From: Antiquaquibacter metalliresistens
Lineage (GTDB): Bacteria; Actinomycetota; Actinomycetes; Actinomycetales; Microbacteriaceae
Length of the DNA: 64,000 nucleotides
Assembly (NCBI RefSeq): GCF_029211225.1
Contig: NZ_JARGEM010000003.1
Location: forward strand, 62,001-126,000
Direction of reading: 5' to 3'
Position numbers and translations under genes: made by a program
In this document: positions 53,346-61,342 of the stretch, piece by piece
Layout: each line of letters starts with the position of its first letter
How positions within the stretch are numbered: position 1 is the first letter of the stretch
Notes under the pieces: model-generated
Databases searched by the model: none
What the model saw: the letters and a program-made list of their open reading frames with translations, nothing else
Told to the model about the DNA's origin: nothing

Positions 53346-54464
53346 ATGACCACCGCCACCGACTGGACGCCTGCCCAGCTCGCCGCCCTCGCGACGAGCA
53401 GTCTCGCGACGATCCAATCGCTCCAGCACGAATCCGGCGCGTACCCGGCGAGTCCGACCTTCTCGGCGTACCGCGGGTACTCCTGGTTCCGTGACGGTGC
53501 CTTCATCGCCGATGGCGTCTCAGCGGGTGGAGGCGTCGAGTCCGCTGGGCGATTCTTCGACTGGTGCACTCGCATCCTCGTCGAGCGACGGGCCCAGGTC
53601 GTGGAGATCGTCGCCGCCGCCGAGGCGGGCACCCCCGTTGCGGACGATCAGATGCTCGCGACCCGGTTCACACTCGACGGCGAAGCCGGCGACGACGACT
53701 GGTGGGACTTCCAGCTGGACGGCTACGGCACGTGGCTGTGGGCGGCGGTCGCCCATGGTCGGCGGCACGGCATCCCGTTGGAGCGCTGGCGGGAGGGCTT
53801 CGAGCTCTCCGTCGACTACCTCGTGAGCTCCTGGCAGCGTCCCTGCTTCGACTGGTGGGAGGAGAACCCCGAGCGGGTGCATGTCTCCACGCTCGGCTGC
53901 ATCGCGGCCGGCTTGACCTCGGTCGCCGGTGCCGGGGTGCTGGATGCCGCACGCACCGCCGCGGCCAGCGCGGCCTCCGAGCAGATCCACTCCCTCATCC
54001 GCGCCTCCGGCACCGCCGACGGACATCTCGTCAAGTGGCTCGGCGCGACCGAGGTCGACGCGAGCCTGCTCGCCCTGCTCGCGCCCCTCTCCGTCTTCCC
54101 GCCGACCGAGCCGCTCGGGGCGCAGACGCTCGACGCGATCGAGCGCTCCCTCTCCGTCGATGGTGGCGTGCACCGCTATCTTGCGGACACCTTCTACGGT
54201 GGTGGCCAGTGGCCGCTCTTGAGCTGCATGCTCGGCCTCGCCCAGGCGGCGGCCGGCGACCGCGCGGCGGCCCTGGCCGAACTGCGATGGGCGGCCGCCA
54301 CAGCGTTGCCGGACGGCACGATGCCCGAGCAGGTCGACACGCATCTGCTCGCTCCGCACATGCGCGCCGAGTGGGTCGAGCGGTGGGGTACTGTCGCGAC
54401 GCCGCTGCTGTGGACCCACGCCATGTACCTGCGGCTGGCCGTCGAGCTGGGGGTGGTCGAGTGA
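53346..54464 (+). CDS. GH15-like glucoamylase/glucodextranase-type enzyme
   Basis: 372 residues, an (alpha/alpha)6 barrel without the N-terminal beta domain of full glucoamylases. YSWFRDGAFIADGV carries the substrate-binding Arg-Asp, and CFDWWEENPERVHVST has the Trp-Glu-Glu catalytic region. TPLLWTHAMYL closes the barrel. No signal peptide, so it acts on imported oligosaccharides in the cytoplasm. It overlaps the GH31 gene by 4 bp. Confidence 0.85.
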   Translation: MTTATDWTPAQLAALATSSLATIQSLQHESGAYPASPTFSAYRGYSWFRDGAFIADGVSAGGGVESAGRFFDWCTRILVERRAQVVEIVAAAEAGTPVADDQMLATRFTLDGEAGDDDWWDFQLDGYGTWLWAAVAHGRRHGIPLERWREGFELSVDYLVSSWQRPCFDWWEENPERVHVSTLGCIAAGLTSVAGAGVLDAARTAAASAASEQIHSLIRASGTADGHLVKWLGATEVDASLLALLAPLSVFPPTEPLGAQTLDAIERSLSVDGGVHRYLADTFYGGGQWPLLSCMLGLAQAAAGDRAAALAELRWAAATALPDGTMPEQVDTHLLAPHMRAEWVERWGTVATPLLWTHAMYLRLAVELGVVE

Positions 54465-56647
54465 TCCGGCACCGCCCGTTCGGCTCGGGGCATCCGTACT
54501 CCGCCGACACCGATCAGCGCGAGCCCGTCGACCCGGTCGCGGGCGCACCCGTGCGACTCGGGGTGCGCACCTCGCCGGGCATCGCGGGCGTCGTGCTCGA
54601 GTACTCCGTCGACGGTGCGGGCACCCGTGAGGTCGACCTCGCGCCCGAGGCCCGGCGATCGCGCGGTCAGGCCGTCGACGGTGGCCACCTCGCCTCCGCG
54701 CAGGCACGCCTCGCGCGGGCGGCCAACGGCTGGTCGGCGACGCTCGACGACCTGCTCCCCGGCCAGAGCGTGCGGTATCGCTTCGTCGCGGCGGGGGAAC
54801 GCACGCGATGGTTCGACTTCCGCGTGGCGAGCTGGCGGGCATCCGACGACATCGTCGGGGCGCTGCCCGGCTCGGTCTCGGTGCTCGACGATGGTGAGCG
54901 CATCGTGCGCGCGCGCTTCGCCCTGCCGCTGGCGCCGGGGGAGCACGTCGCCGGCTTCGGCGAGCGCTTCGACGCGCTCGACCACCGCGGCACGAGCCTC
55001 GACTCGGTGGTCTTCGAGCAGTACAAGAGCCAGGGCGCCGAACGCAAGACGTACCTGCCGATGCCGTTCGCCCACGTCGTCGGCGGCGAGGGCTGGGGCT
55101 TTCACGTGCGCACGGCGAGGCGCGTCTGGTTCGACATCGGCGAGCACGAACCCGAGCGGCTGTGGATCGAGGCCGAGACCGGCCCCGACGGCGCGATCGA
55201 CCTCGGCATCTTCCGGGGCGACCCGACCGCGGTGCTGGACGCCTTCCTCGCGGAGGCGGGACGGCCCGAGGAACTGCCCGACTGGGTGTTCCGGCTGTGG
55301 GCGAGCGGCAACGAGTGGAACACGCAGGCCGAGGTGATGCGACAGGTGGACGCGCACCGCGACCACGACATTCCGGTCGGCTCCGTGGTGATCGAGGCGT
55401 GGAGCGACGAGAGCACGTTCACCGCGTGGCGCGGCGCCGAGTACACCCCGAGCGAGCAGCCGCACCGCCTCGCCGACTTCACCTTCCCGGCGGACGGCCC
55501 CTGGCCAGACCCCAAGGGCATGATCGACGAGCTGCACGCCCGCGACATCCGGCTGTTGCTGTGGCAGATCCCGCTCATCAAGATGCGGCCCCACCCGTCC
55601 GGGCAAGCGCGACTGGATGCCGAACAGGCGATCAGGGAAGGCATGCTCATCCAGGAGCACGCCCCCGACGGCTCGCTGCGCCCGTACCGCAACCGCGGTT
55701 GGTGGTTTCCGCTGGGACTCATGCCCGACCTCACCGACGAGCGCGCCGCGGCGTGGTGGACCGACCGCCGCCGCTACCTCGTGGAGGAGCTCGGCGTCGA
55801 CGGCTTCAAGACGGACGGCGGGGAGCACGCCTGGGGACGCGACCTGCGCTACCTGGACGGTCGCGGCGGCGACGAGGGCAACAACACCTTCCCGGTCGCG
55901 TACGCCAAGGCCTTCGGCGACCTGCTGCGCTCGGCGGGCAAGGCGCCGGTAACCTTCAGCCGTGCCGGCTACACGGGCAGCCAGGCGCACGGCGCGTTCT
56001 GGGCGGGCGACGAGAACTCGACCTGGGAGGCGTTGCGCTGGTCGATGTTCGCGGGGCTGTCCGCGGCATCCAGCGGTGTCGTCTACTGGGGGTGGGACTT
56101 CGCCGGGTTCTCGGGCGACATCCCGGATGCGGAGCTGTACCTGCGCTCCGCGGCGGCGGCCGCGTTCGTGCCGATCATGCAGTACCACTCGGAGTTCAAC
56201 CACCATCGCAGCCCCTCACGCGACCGCACGCCGTGGAACATCGCGCAGCGCACGGGGGACGAGCGGGTCATCCCGGTCTTCCGCCGGTTCGTGGCGCTGC
56301 GCGAGCGGCTCGTGCCCTACCTCGCCGAGGCGGCCCGCGCGGCGATCGCGACGAGCTCGCCGCTCATGCGGCCGCTGTTCTTCGACCACCCTGCCGATCC
56401 CGAGGTCTGGCGTCATCCGCTGCAGTGGATGCTCGGCCCCGACCTGCTCGTCGCCCCGGTGCTCGAGCCGGGAGCAGCGGCATGGGATGTGTACCTGCCC
56501 GCAGGCGACTGGGTGGATGCCTTCACCGGCGAGCGCATCGCCGGCGGTCGCGTGCACTCCCGCGCCGTGCCGATCGACGAACTGCCCGTCTACGTGCGCG
56601 CCGAGGCGTGGCCGCGGATGGAGGCCGTCTTCGCACCCGGGGACTAG
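54461..56647 (+). CDS. GH31 alpha-glucosidase/alpha-xylosidase-type enzyme
   Basis: 728 residues from the GTG overlapping the GH15 stop. Nucleophile Asp452 is in DGFKTDGGEHAWG and acid/base Asp517 in FWAGDENSTW. WGWDFAGF and LFFDHPADPEVW follow in order. It removes alpha-linked sugar residues in the cytoplasm. With the importer and GH15 gene it points to use of isomalto- or xylo-glucan-type alpha-oligosaccharides; the exact substrate is open. Confidence 0.92.
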   Translation: MIRHRPFGSGHPYSADTDQREPVDPVAGAPVRLGVRTSPGIAGVVLEYSVDGAGTREVDLAPEARRSRGQAVDGGHLASAQARLARAANGWSATLDDLLPGQSVRYRFVAAGERTRWFDFRVASWRASDDIVGALPGSVSVLDDGERIVRARFALPLAPGEHVAGFGERFDALDHRGTSLDSVVFEQYKSQGAERKTYLPMPFAHVVGGEGWGFHVRTARRVWFDIGEHEPERLWIEAETGPDGAIDLGIFRGDPTAVLDAFLAEAGRPEELPDWVFRLWASGNEWNTQAEVMRQVDAHRDHDIPVGSVVIEAWSDESTFTAWRGAEYTPSEQPHRLADFTFPADGPWPDPKGMIDELHARDIRLLLWQIPLIKMRPHPSGQARLDAEQAIREGMLIQEHAPDGSLRPYRNRGWWFPLGLMPDLTDERAAAWWTDRRRYLVEELGVDGFKTDGGEHAWGRDLRYLDGRGGDEGNNTFPVAYAKAFGDLLRSAGKAPVTFSRAGYTGSQAHGAFWAGDENSTWEALRWSMFAGLSAASSGVVYWGWDFAGFSGDIPDAELYLRSAAAAAFVPIMQYHSEFNHHRSPSRDRTPWNIAQRTGDERVIPVFRRFVALRERLVPYLAEAARAAIATSSPLMRPLFFDHPADPEVWRHPLQWMLGPDLLVAPVLEPGAAAWDVYLPAGDWVDAFTGERIAGGRVHSRAVPIDELPVYVRAEAWPRMEAVFAPGD

Positions 56648-56650
56648 CAT
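56645..56650 (+). promoter_or_regulatory. -10 box of a leaderless gene
   Basis: TAGCAT, 6 nt, ATG at 56657. It overlaps the GH31 stop region. Confidence 0.6.
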
Positions 56651-56656
56651 GACCCC

Positions 56657-57406
56657 ATGAGCGACGCAGCCCAGGCCGCCCCGTCCGTCATTCGCGGGGT
56701 GCGCCGCGCCGCGATCGTGGTCGTGATCGGCTCGCTCGCGATCGCCGCCGCCCTCGGCATCGTCGCGCTGCTCGCCCGGGAGTTCGGCGAGACGCAGGCC
56801 AAGGTGCTGCTGACGACGCTCGCGGTCGCCGCGTTCAGCATCACCGCGCTGTGTCATCTCGCCATCGTCGGGCGCACCGTGCGATGGGTCGGCTACGTCG
56901 GCATCGCCGCGAGCACGGTCGCGCTCGTGCCGGCGCTCGTGCTGATCTGGGCCGAGGGCATCGAGCCCGACGCGCAGGGCGACTGGTTCAAGGCGCTGGG
57001 CGTGCTGGCGGTGCTCGCCGCGAGCCTGGCGCAGGCGAACCTGCTGCTCCTGCTCGCCGCGCGCCGACAGCGTGCGGTGCGTGTCGGCCTCGCGCTCACG
57101 CTGCTGTTCGTCGCGGTGGTCGCCGTGATGATCTGGCTGCCGATCCTCACCGACGGCGACATCCCCGGCGACAACCAGGACTACTGGCGCGCGTTCGGGG
57201 TCATCGCGATCCTCGACGTGCTCGGCACCATCGTGCTGCCGATCCTCGGACTCGTGCTGCGGCACGGGGCCGCGACCCAGAGGCTGAACCTCACACTCTC
57301 CCCGGCGCTGGCCGAGCGCTTGACGGCCGCCGCGTCCGCCGACGGCATCAGCCGGGATGCCGCCGCCCTCGCCGCGCTCGACCGCGCGCTCCCGCCCGCC
57401 CCCTGA
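56657..57406 (+). CDS. membrane protein of unknown function with C-terminal ribbon-like tail
   Basis: 249 residues. Seven or so hydrophobic segments fill residues 15-200. The last ~45 residues (LSPALAERLTAAASADGISR) are a soluble amphipathic tail resembling a short ribbon-helix-helix or CopG-like helix pair, so a cytoplasmic partner is possible. Leaderless start (TAGCAT, 6 nt, ATG). Function unknown. Confidence 0.75.
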   Translation: MSDAAQAAPSVIRGVRRAAIVVVIGSLAIAAALGIVALLAREFGETQAKVLLTTLAVAAFSITALCHLAIVGRTVRWVGYVGIAASTVALVPALVLIWAEGIEPDAQGDWFKALGVLAVLAASLAQANLLLLLAARRQRAVRVGLALTLLFVAVVAVMIWLPILTDGDIPGDNQDYWRAFGVIAILDVLGTIVLPILGLVLRHGAATQRLNLTLSPALAERLTAAASADGISRDAAALAALDRALPPAP

Positions 57407-57456
57407 CCGGGCCAGCCCTGCGCGAGTGGCGGGCGGAGCCCGCCCGCTGCGGGTTC

Positions 57457-57462
57457 TAGGCT
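57457..57462 (+). promoter_or_regulatory. -10 box of the BenE-type gene
   Basis: TAGGCT ends 6 nt before ATC at 57469, exactly the geometry seen before ATG or GTG at eight other genes. Confidence 0.6.
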
Positions 57463-57468
57463 GGAGCA

Positions 57469-58647
57469 ATCGCATCCACATCCGTCCTCCAGCCGATATC
57501 GGCCGGGTTCATCGCTGCCATCTCGGGGTTCGCGAGCTCGTTCGCGCTCGTGATCGCCGGCCTGCAGGCCGTCGGCGCCTCGCCGGCCGAGGCCGCGTCG
57601 GGGCTGTTCGCCGTGTGCCTGGCGATCGCGATCACGAGCGTCACGGCAGCGCTGTGGCTGCGCATGCCACTGGCCATCGCGTGGTCGACCCCGGGCGCCG
57701 CAGTGCTGCTCGCCGCGGGCAGCCACGAGCTTCGATTCTCCGATGTGGTCGGGGCGTTCCTGGTCTCCGCCGCCCTCATGCTGCTGTGCGGACTGGTGCC
57801 GGCGCTCGGACGTGCGATCACCCGCATCCCGAGAACTCTCGCGAGCGCGATGCTCGCCGGCGTGCTGCTGCCGATCTGCCTCGCCCCCGTCGAGGCCGTC
57901 GCCACGATGCCGTTGTTCGCGGCGCCCATCGTGCTCGTCTGGCTGGTGCTGTTCCGGCTCGCTCCGCGCTGGGCGGTGCCGGCCGCGATGCTCGTCGCGA
58001 TCGTCGCCATCCTGATCGCCGCGGGCACCGACTGGCTCGGCGAGGCGAGCATCGCCCCTCAACTGACCTTCGTCGCCCCGACCTTCGACCCGTTCACGAT
58101 CCTCAGCGTCGGTCTGCCGCTGTTCATCGCGACGATGGCCGGACAGAACATCCCCGGATTCGCCGTGATGTCCACCTACGGCTACACCGTGCCGCCGCGC
58201 TTCGCCTTCGTCGCGATCGGTCTCGGCTCGGGCGCCGGGGCGCTCGCGGGCGGGCACTCCATCAACCTCGGCGCGATCACCGCAGCGATCATGGCCGGCC
58301 CCGAGGGCGGGGAGGACCGCAACCGGCGCTGGATCGGCACCCTCACCAACGGGCTGCTCTACGTGCCGTTGGGCATGGGCGCCGGCATCGCGACCGCGCT
58401 CATCGGGGCGGCACCCACCATCCTCGTGATCGCGGTCGCCGGCCTGGCGGTGCTCGGCGCGCTCATCACGAGCATCACCAATGCACTCGAAGAGCCCGAG
58501 CATCGGGTCCCCGCGATCGTGACCTTCCTCGTGGTCGTCTCCGGCGTGGTCGTGCTCGGCATCGGCTCGGCGCTGTGGGGACTGCTCGCGGGCGCGCTCG
58601 TGATGGCCTGGCTCGGCTGGGTGCGCCGCCCGCGAGAACGCGAATAG
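57469..58647 (+). CDS. BenE-family benzoate/aromatic-acid transporter with probable ATC start
   Basis: 392 residues if it begins at ATC 57469. The residues VLQPISAGFIAAISGFASSF align with TM1 of BenE/YdcO, and the next canonical in-frame start, GTG 57550, would delete most of that helix. An in-frame stop TAG at 57457 and no NTG between it and 57550 leave ATC as the only start 6 nt after TAGGCT. Family features include WSTPGAAVLLAAGSHELRFS, AMLAGVLLPICL, MAGQNIPGFAVM and GGHSINLGAI. It imports benzoate-like acids with protons. A sequencing error is the other possibility. Confidence 0.82.
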   Translation: MASTSVLQPISAGFIAAISGFASSFALVIAGLQAVGASPAEAASGLFAVCLAIAITSVTAALWLRMPLAIAWSTPGAAVLLAAGSHELRFSDVVGAFLVSAALMLLCGLVPALGRAITRIPRTLASAMLAGVLLPICLAPVEAVATMPLFAAPIVLVWLVLFRLAPRWAVPAAMLVAIVAILIAAGTDWLGEASIAPQLTFVAPTFDPFTILSVGLPLFIATMAGQNIPGFAVMSTYGYTVPPRFAFVAIGLGSGAGALAGGHSINLGAITAAIMAGPEGGEDRNRRWIGTLTNGLLYVPLGMGAGIATALIGAAPTILVIAVAGLAVLGALITSITNALEEPEHRVPAIVTFLVVVSGVVVLGIGSALWGLLAGALVMAWLGWVRRPRERE

Positions 58648-58673
58648 GTCACCTGCCGGTCACCTCCCTCGCC

Positions 58674-58679
58674 TAGGGT
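58674..58679 (+). promoter_or_regulatory. -10 box of leaderless phosphoesterase gene
   Basis: TAGGGT, 6 nt, GTG at 58686. Confidence 0.6.
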
Positions 58680-58685
58680 TGAGCC

Positions 58686-59618
58686 GTGATCCAACTCGGC
58701 CAGTATCCGGCGCCATCGCACACCATCGCCCACTTCAGCGACACCCACCTGCTCGGCGGCGGTCGGCCGCTGTACGGCAAGGTGGACACCATCCACCACC
58801 TCGGTCAGGCCCTGCACCAGCTCGAGCGCTCGTCCGCCAAGCCCGAGGCCATCGTGTTCACCGGCGATCTCGCCGACCTCGGCGAACCCGACGCCTATCT
58901 GCGCCTGCGCGAACTCGTCGAGCCCGTGGCCGCGCGCATGGGCGCACAGGTGATCTGGGTGATGGGCAACCACGATGAGCGCGCCGACTACTCGCGTCTG
59001 CTCTTCGATCAGGAATCGGATGCCCCGCAAGACCGTGTCTACGACGTGAACGGCCTGCGCATCATCTCCTTCGACACCACGGTGCCCGGCTACCACCACG
59101 GCGACGTCAGCGACGACCAGCTGGACTGGCTCGCCGACGTGCTCGCGAGCCCCGCGAAGCACGGCACGCTGCTCGCGGTGCATCACCCGCCCATCCCGAC
59201 TCCGCTGCTCGAGGCGATGGGCATGCTCGAGCTGCAACGGCAGGTGCGCCTGGCGGAGGTGATTCGCGGTACGGATGTGCGTGGCATCCTCGCGGGGCAC
59301 CTGCACTACTCGACGCACTCGACCTTCGTCGGCATCCCCGTCTCGGTCGCCTCGGCGACGTGCTACACACTCGATCTGAGCGCCGAGAACCGGTTGCTGT
59401 CGGGCGTCGACTTCGGCCAGTCGGTGAACGTCGTGCACGTCTACGACGAGCAGATCGTGCACTCGGTGATCCCGGTCGGCGACACCGTGGAGATCTCCGG
59501 ATTCTCCGCGGATGCGTGGGCGCAGATCGAGGCGATGACGCCCGAGCAGCGCCTCGAGACCTTCTCGGCGAAGAACTCGAGCTTCAACGCCGGCGAGGTG
59601 GCCTCTTCGGGGCAGTGA
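58686..59618 (+). CDS. calcineurin-like metallophosphoesterase (CpdA-like)
   Basis: 310 residues. The metal site is HFSDTHLLGGG, TGDLADLGEP, MGNHDE, VHHPPIPTPL and GHLHYSTHSTF, the full class III phosphodiesterase motif set. The closest named group is 3',5'-cyclic-nucleotide phosphodiesterases (CpdA / Rv0805), but the substrate needs testing. The GTG follows TAGGGT by 6 nt. The xerC gene starts 22 bp downstream and may be in the same unit. Confidence 0.92.
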   Translation: MIQLGQYPAPSHTIAHFSDTHLLGGGRPLYGKVDTIHHLGQALHQLERSSAKPEAIVFTGDLADLGEPDAYLRLRELVEPVAARMGAQVIWVMGNHDERADYSRLLFDQESDAPQDRVYDVNGLRIISFDTTVPGYHHGDVSDDQLDWLADVLASPAKHGTLLAVHHPPIPTPLLEAMGMLELQRQVRLAEVIRGTDVRGILAGHLHYSTHSTFVGIPVSVASATCYTLDLSAENRLLSGVDFGQSVNVVHVYDEQIVHSVIPVGDTVEISGFSADAWAQIEAMTPEQRLETFSAKNSSFNAGEVASSGQ

Positions 59619-59640
59619 GCGCGTCGCGCCGACGCTGACC

Positions 59641-60564
59641 GTGCTCGCGCGCGACGATGGGGCCGTGGACCTGCACCGCACCGTCGACGTCTTCGCCGAG
59701 CACTTGGCGGCGGAGCGCGGCTTCAGCGCGCACACGGTGCGCTCCTACCGTTCGGATCTGACGCAGCTCGCCGACTTCGCGTCGGCCCGTGGGGCGGTGG
59801 AGCCGGGCGATCTCGACCTGGAACTGCTGCGCGATTGGCTCTGGCGAGCCTCGCAGGAGGGCCTGGCCAAGTCCACACTCGCGCGTCGCGCCGCCGCCGC
59901 CCGCGCCCTCACCAGCTGGCTCGCCCGCACGAACGCGACCGCGACGGATGCCGCGACCCGCCTCAAGGCGCCCAAGTCCGACCACCACCTGCCCCGCGTG
60001 CTCACGCGCGAGCAGATGGCCTCGATCCTGACCCGGGTGGCGGACCGCGCGGAGACCGGCGATCCGATCGGGTTGCGCGACCTCGCCATCGTGGAGCTGC
60101 TCTACGCATCCGCCCTGCGCGTGAGCGAACTCACGGGGCTCGCGATCCGCGACGTCGACCTGGGCCGCCAGACGGTGCGGGTGCTGGGCAAGGGGTCGAA
60201 GGAGCGGGTCGTGCCGTTCGGCATCCCGGCACGCCGCGCGATCGTGGGCTGGCTCGAGCGGGGTCGCCCCGCGCTGCCCGCCGAGGGCGAGGCCCTGTTC
60301 GTCGGGGCGAAGGGCGCGCGACTGGCCAACCGCGCAGTGTACGAGCTGATCTCGGGGCTGTTGGCCACGATCCCCGGCACCGGTCCGGCCGGCCCGCACA
60401 CGCTGCGCCACACGGCGGCGACGCACTTGCTCGACGGGGGAGCGGACCTGCGCGCCGTGCAGGAGATGCTCGGTCACGCGAGCCTGGGCACGACCCAGCT
60501 CTACACCCACGTCTCGACTGAGCGGCTCAAGGAGAGCTACCGCATCGCGCACCCGCGCGCCTAG
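59641..60564 (+). CDS. xerC: tyrosine recombinase XerC
   Basis: 307 residues. SAM-like N-terminal domain (FAEHLAAERGFSAHTVRSYR), then the catalytic set: Arg in SALRVSELTGL, His-x-x-Arg in HTLRHTAATHLL, His in LGHASLGTTQ and Tyr in LYTHV. It resolves chromosome dimers at dif. Start GTG 59641 is uncertain; GTG 59665 is also possible. Its place before the M23 peptidase and rpsB is the usual actinobacterial order, here broken by the MarR/MMPL pair. Confidence 0.93.
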   Translation: MLARDDGAVDLHRTVDVFAEHLAAERGFSAHTVRSYRSDLTQLADFASARGAVEPGDLDLELLRDWLWRASQEGLAKSTLARRAAAARALTSWLARTNATATDAATRLKAPKSDHHLPRVLTREQMASILTRVADRAETGDPIGLRDLAIVELLYASALRVSELTGLAIRDVDLGRQTVRVLGKGSKERVVPFGIPARRAIVGWLERGRPALPAEGEALFVGAKGARLANRAVYELISGLLATIPGTGPAGPHTLRHTAATHLLDGGADLRAVQEMLGHASLGTTQLYTHVSTERLKESYRIAHPRA

Positions 60565-60565
60565 C

Positions 60566-60640
60566 CCGCTCGCAGCCGCCCCCTCCCCCCGCAGCAGCCG
60601 CCCGCATCCGCCCCTCCGCCCCGCGGCCGCCCTCTTCGCA
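60566..60640 (+). repeat. C-rich low-complexity tract
   Basis: Reiterated CCGCC and CCTCC words after xerC, directly in front of the hairpin at 60647. It mirrors the tract at 16440 that precedes element A1. Confidence 0.65.
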
Positions 60641-60646
60641 TGCGGT

Positions 60647-60730
60647 TGCGCAACTCATGGCACCTGCTGTCCTGGGGGACGACACGCCGGGCCGCGCGGC
60701 GTGTCGAGCCGCCTCCCCATGAGTTGCGCA
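60647..60730. repeat. 84-bp two-tier hairpin
   Basis: Outer 14-bp arms TGCGCAACTCATGG / CCATGAGTTGCGCA and inner 9-bp arms GACACGCCG (60681-60689) / CGGCGTGTC (60697-60705). The inner part shares GACGACACGCCG with the B elements. It lies between convergent xerC and the MarR gene. Confidence 0.88.
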
Positions 60731-60785
60731 CAGAGAGTGCGGGCGCGGATGGTGCGGCCCGGACGGGCGCACCCACCCGTCGGGT

Positions 60786-61265
60786 TCAGGGCTCGAGTCG
60801 GGCGCGGTACGCGTCCACGATGCGTTGCAGGTACTCGGTGATGGTCGCCTGCTGTTCGGCGTCGAAGCCGTCGAGCACCCGATCGATCCCGAGGATCATC
60901 GGCATGAGCGCGGCCATCGCGCGGTCCACGGACTCCGGGCGCGGCACGACGACGATGCTGCGCCGGTCGCTGGGATGCTGCTCGCGCGTCGCGTGCCCGA
61001 CCGCCACCAGGCGGTCCACGACGGCGGTCGCGGCGGCCGTGCTGATGTCCAGTCGTCGCGCGAGCTCGGTGGGACTCATGGGGCCGCTCGTGATGAGGTG
61101 CTGCATGGCCTGCAGGTCGGTGGGGTTGACCTCGAGCTCCCGTCCGAGCTGCACGGAGTATCGCGCGTTGACTTCGATGAACTCGCGTACGAGTTCGCTC
61201 GCGCGGTGCACGCGGAACGATCGCGGCGATTCCGCGGGCTCCATCTCGGCACTTTGCACGGACAC
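60786..61265 (-). CDS. MarR-family regulator
   Basis: 159 residues with the MarR winged helix: MSPTELARRLDISTAAATAV, LVAVGHATREQHPSDRRSIV. Divergent from an MMPL exporter; the 77-bp gap holds TTAG and CTAA half sites. It probably represses the exporter and is relieved by its substrate. Confidence 0.92.
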   Translation of the reverse strand: MSVQSAEMEPAESPRSFRVHRASELVREFIEVNARYSVQLGRELEVNPTDLQAMQHLITSGPMSPTELARRLDISTAAATAVVDRLVAVGHATREQHPSDRRSIVVVPRPESVDRAMAALMPMILGIDRVLDGFDAEQQATITEYLQRIVDAYRARLEP

Positions 61266-61293
61266 GAGTTTACCGCTATGTTCTTCGATTGGT

Positions 61294-61317
61294 TAGTAGT
61301 TCGATCATCTAGCTAAT
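61294..61317. promoter_or_regulatory. MarR operator candidate
   Basis: TTAG at the left and CTAA at the right enclose TAGTTCGATCATCTAG, a partly palindromic AT-rich stretch between marR-type gene and exporter. AT-rich against a 70% GC background. Confidence 0.55.
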
Positions 61318-61342
61318 TTGGACCGCAGCGCGAAGGATGCCC

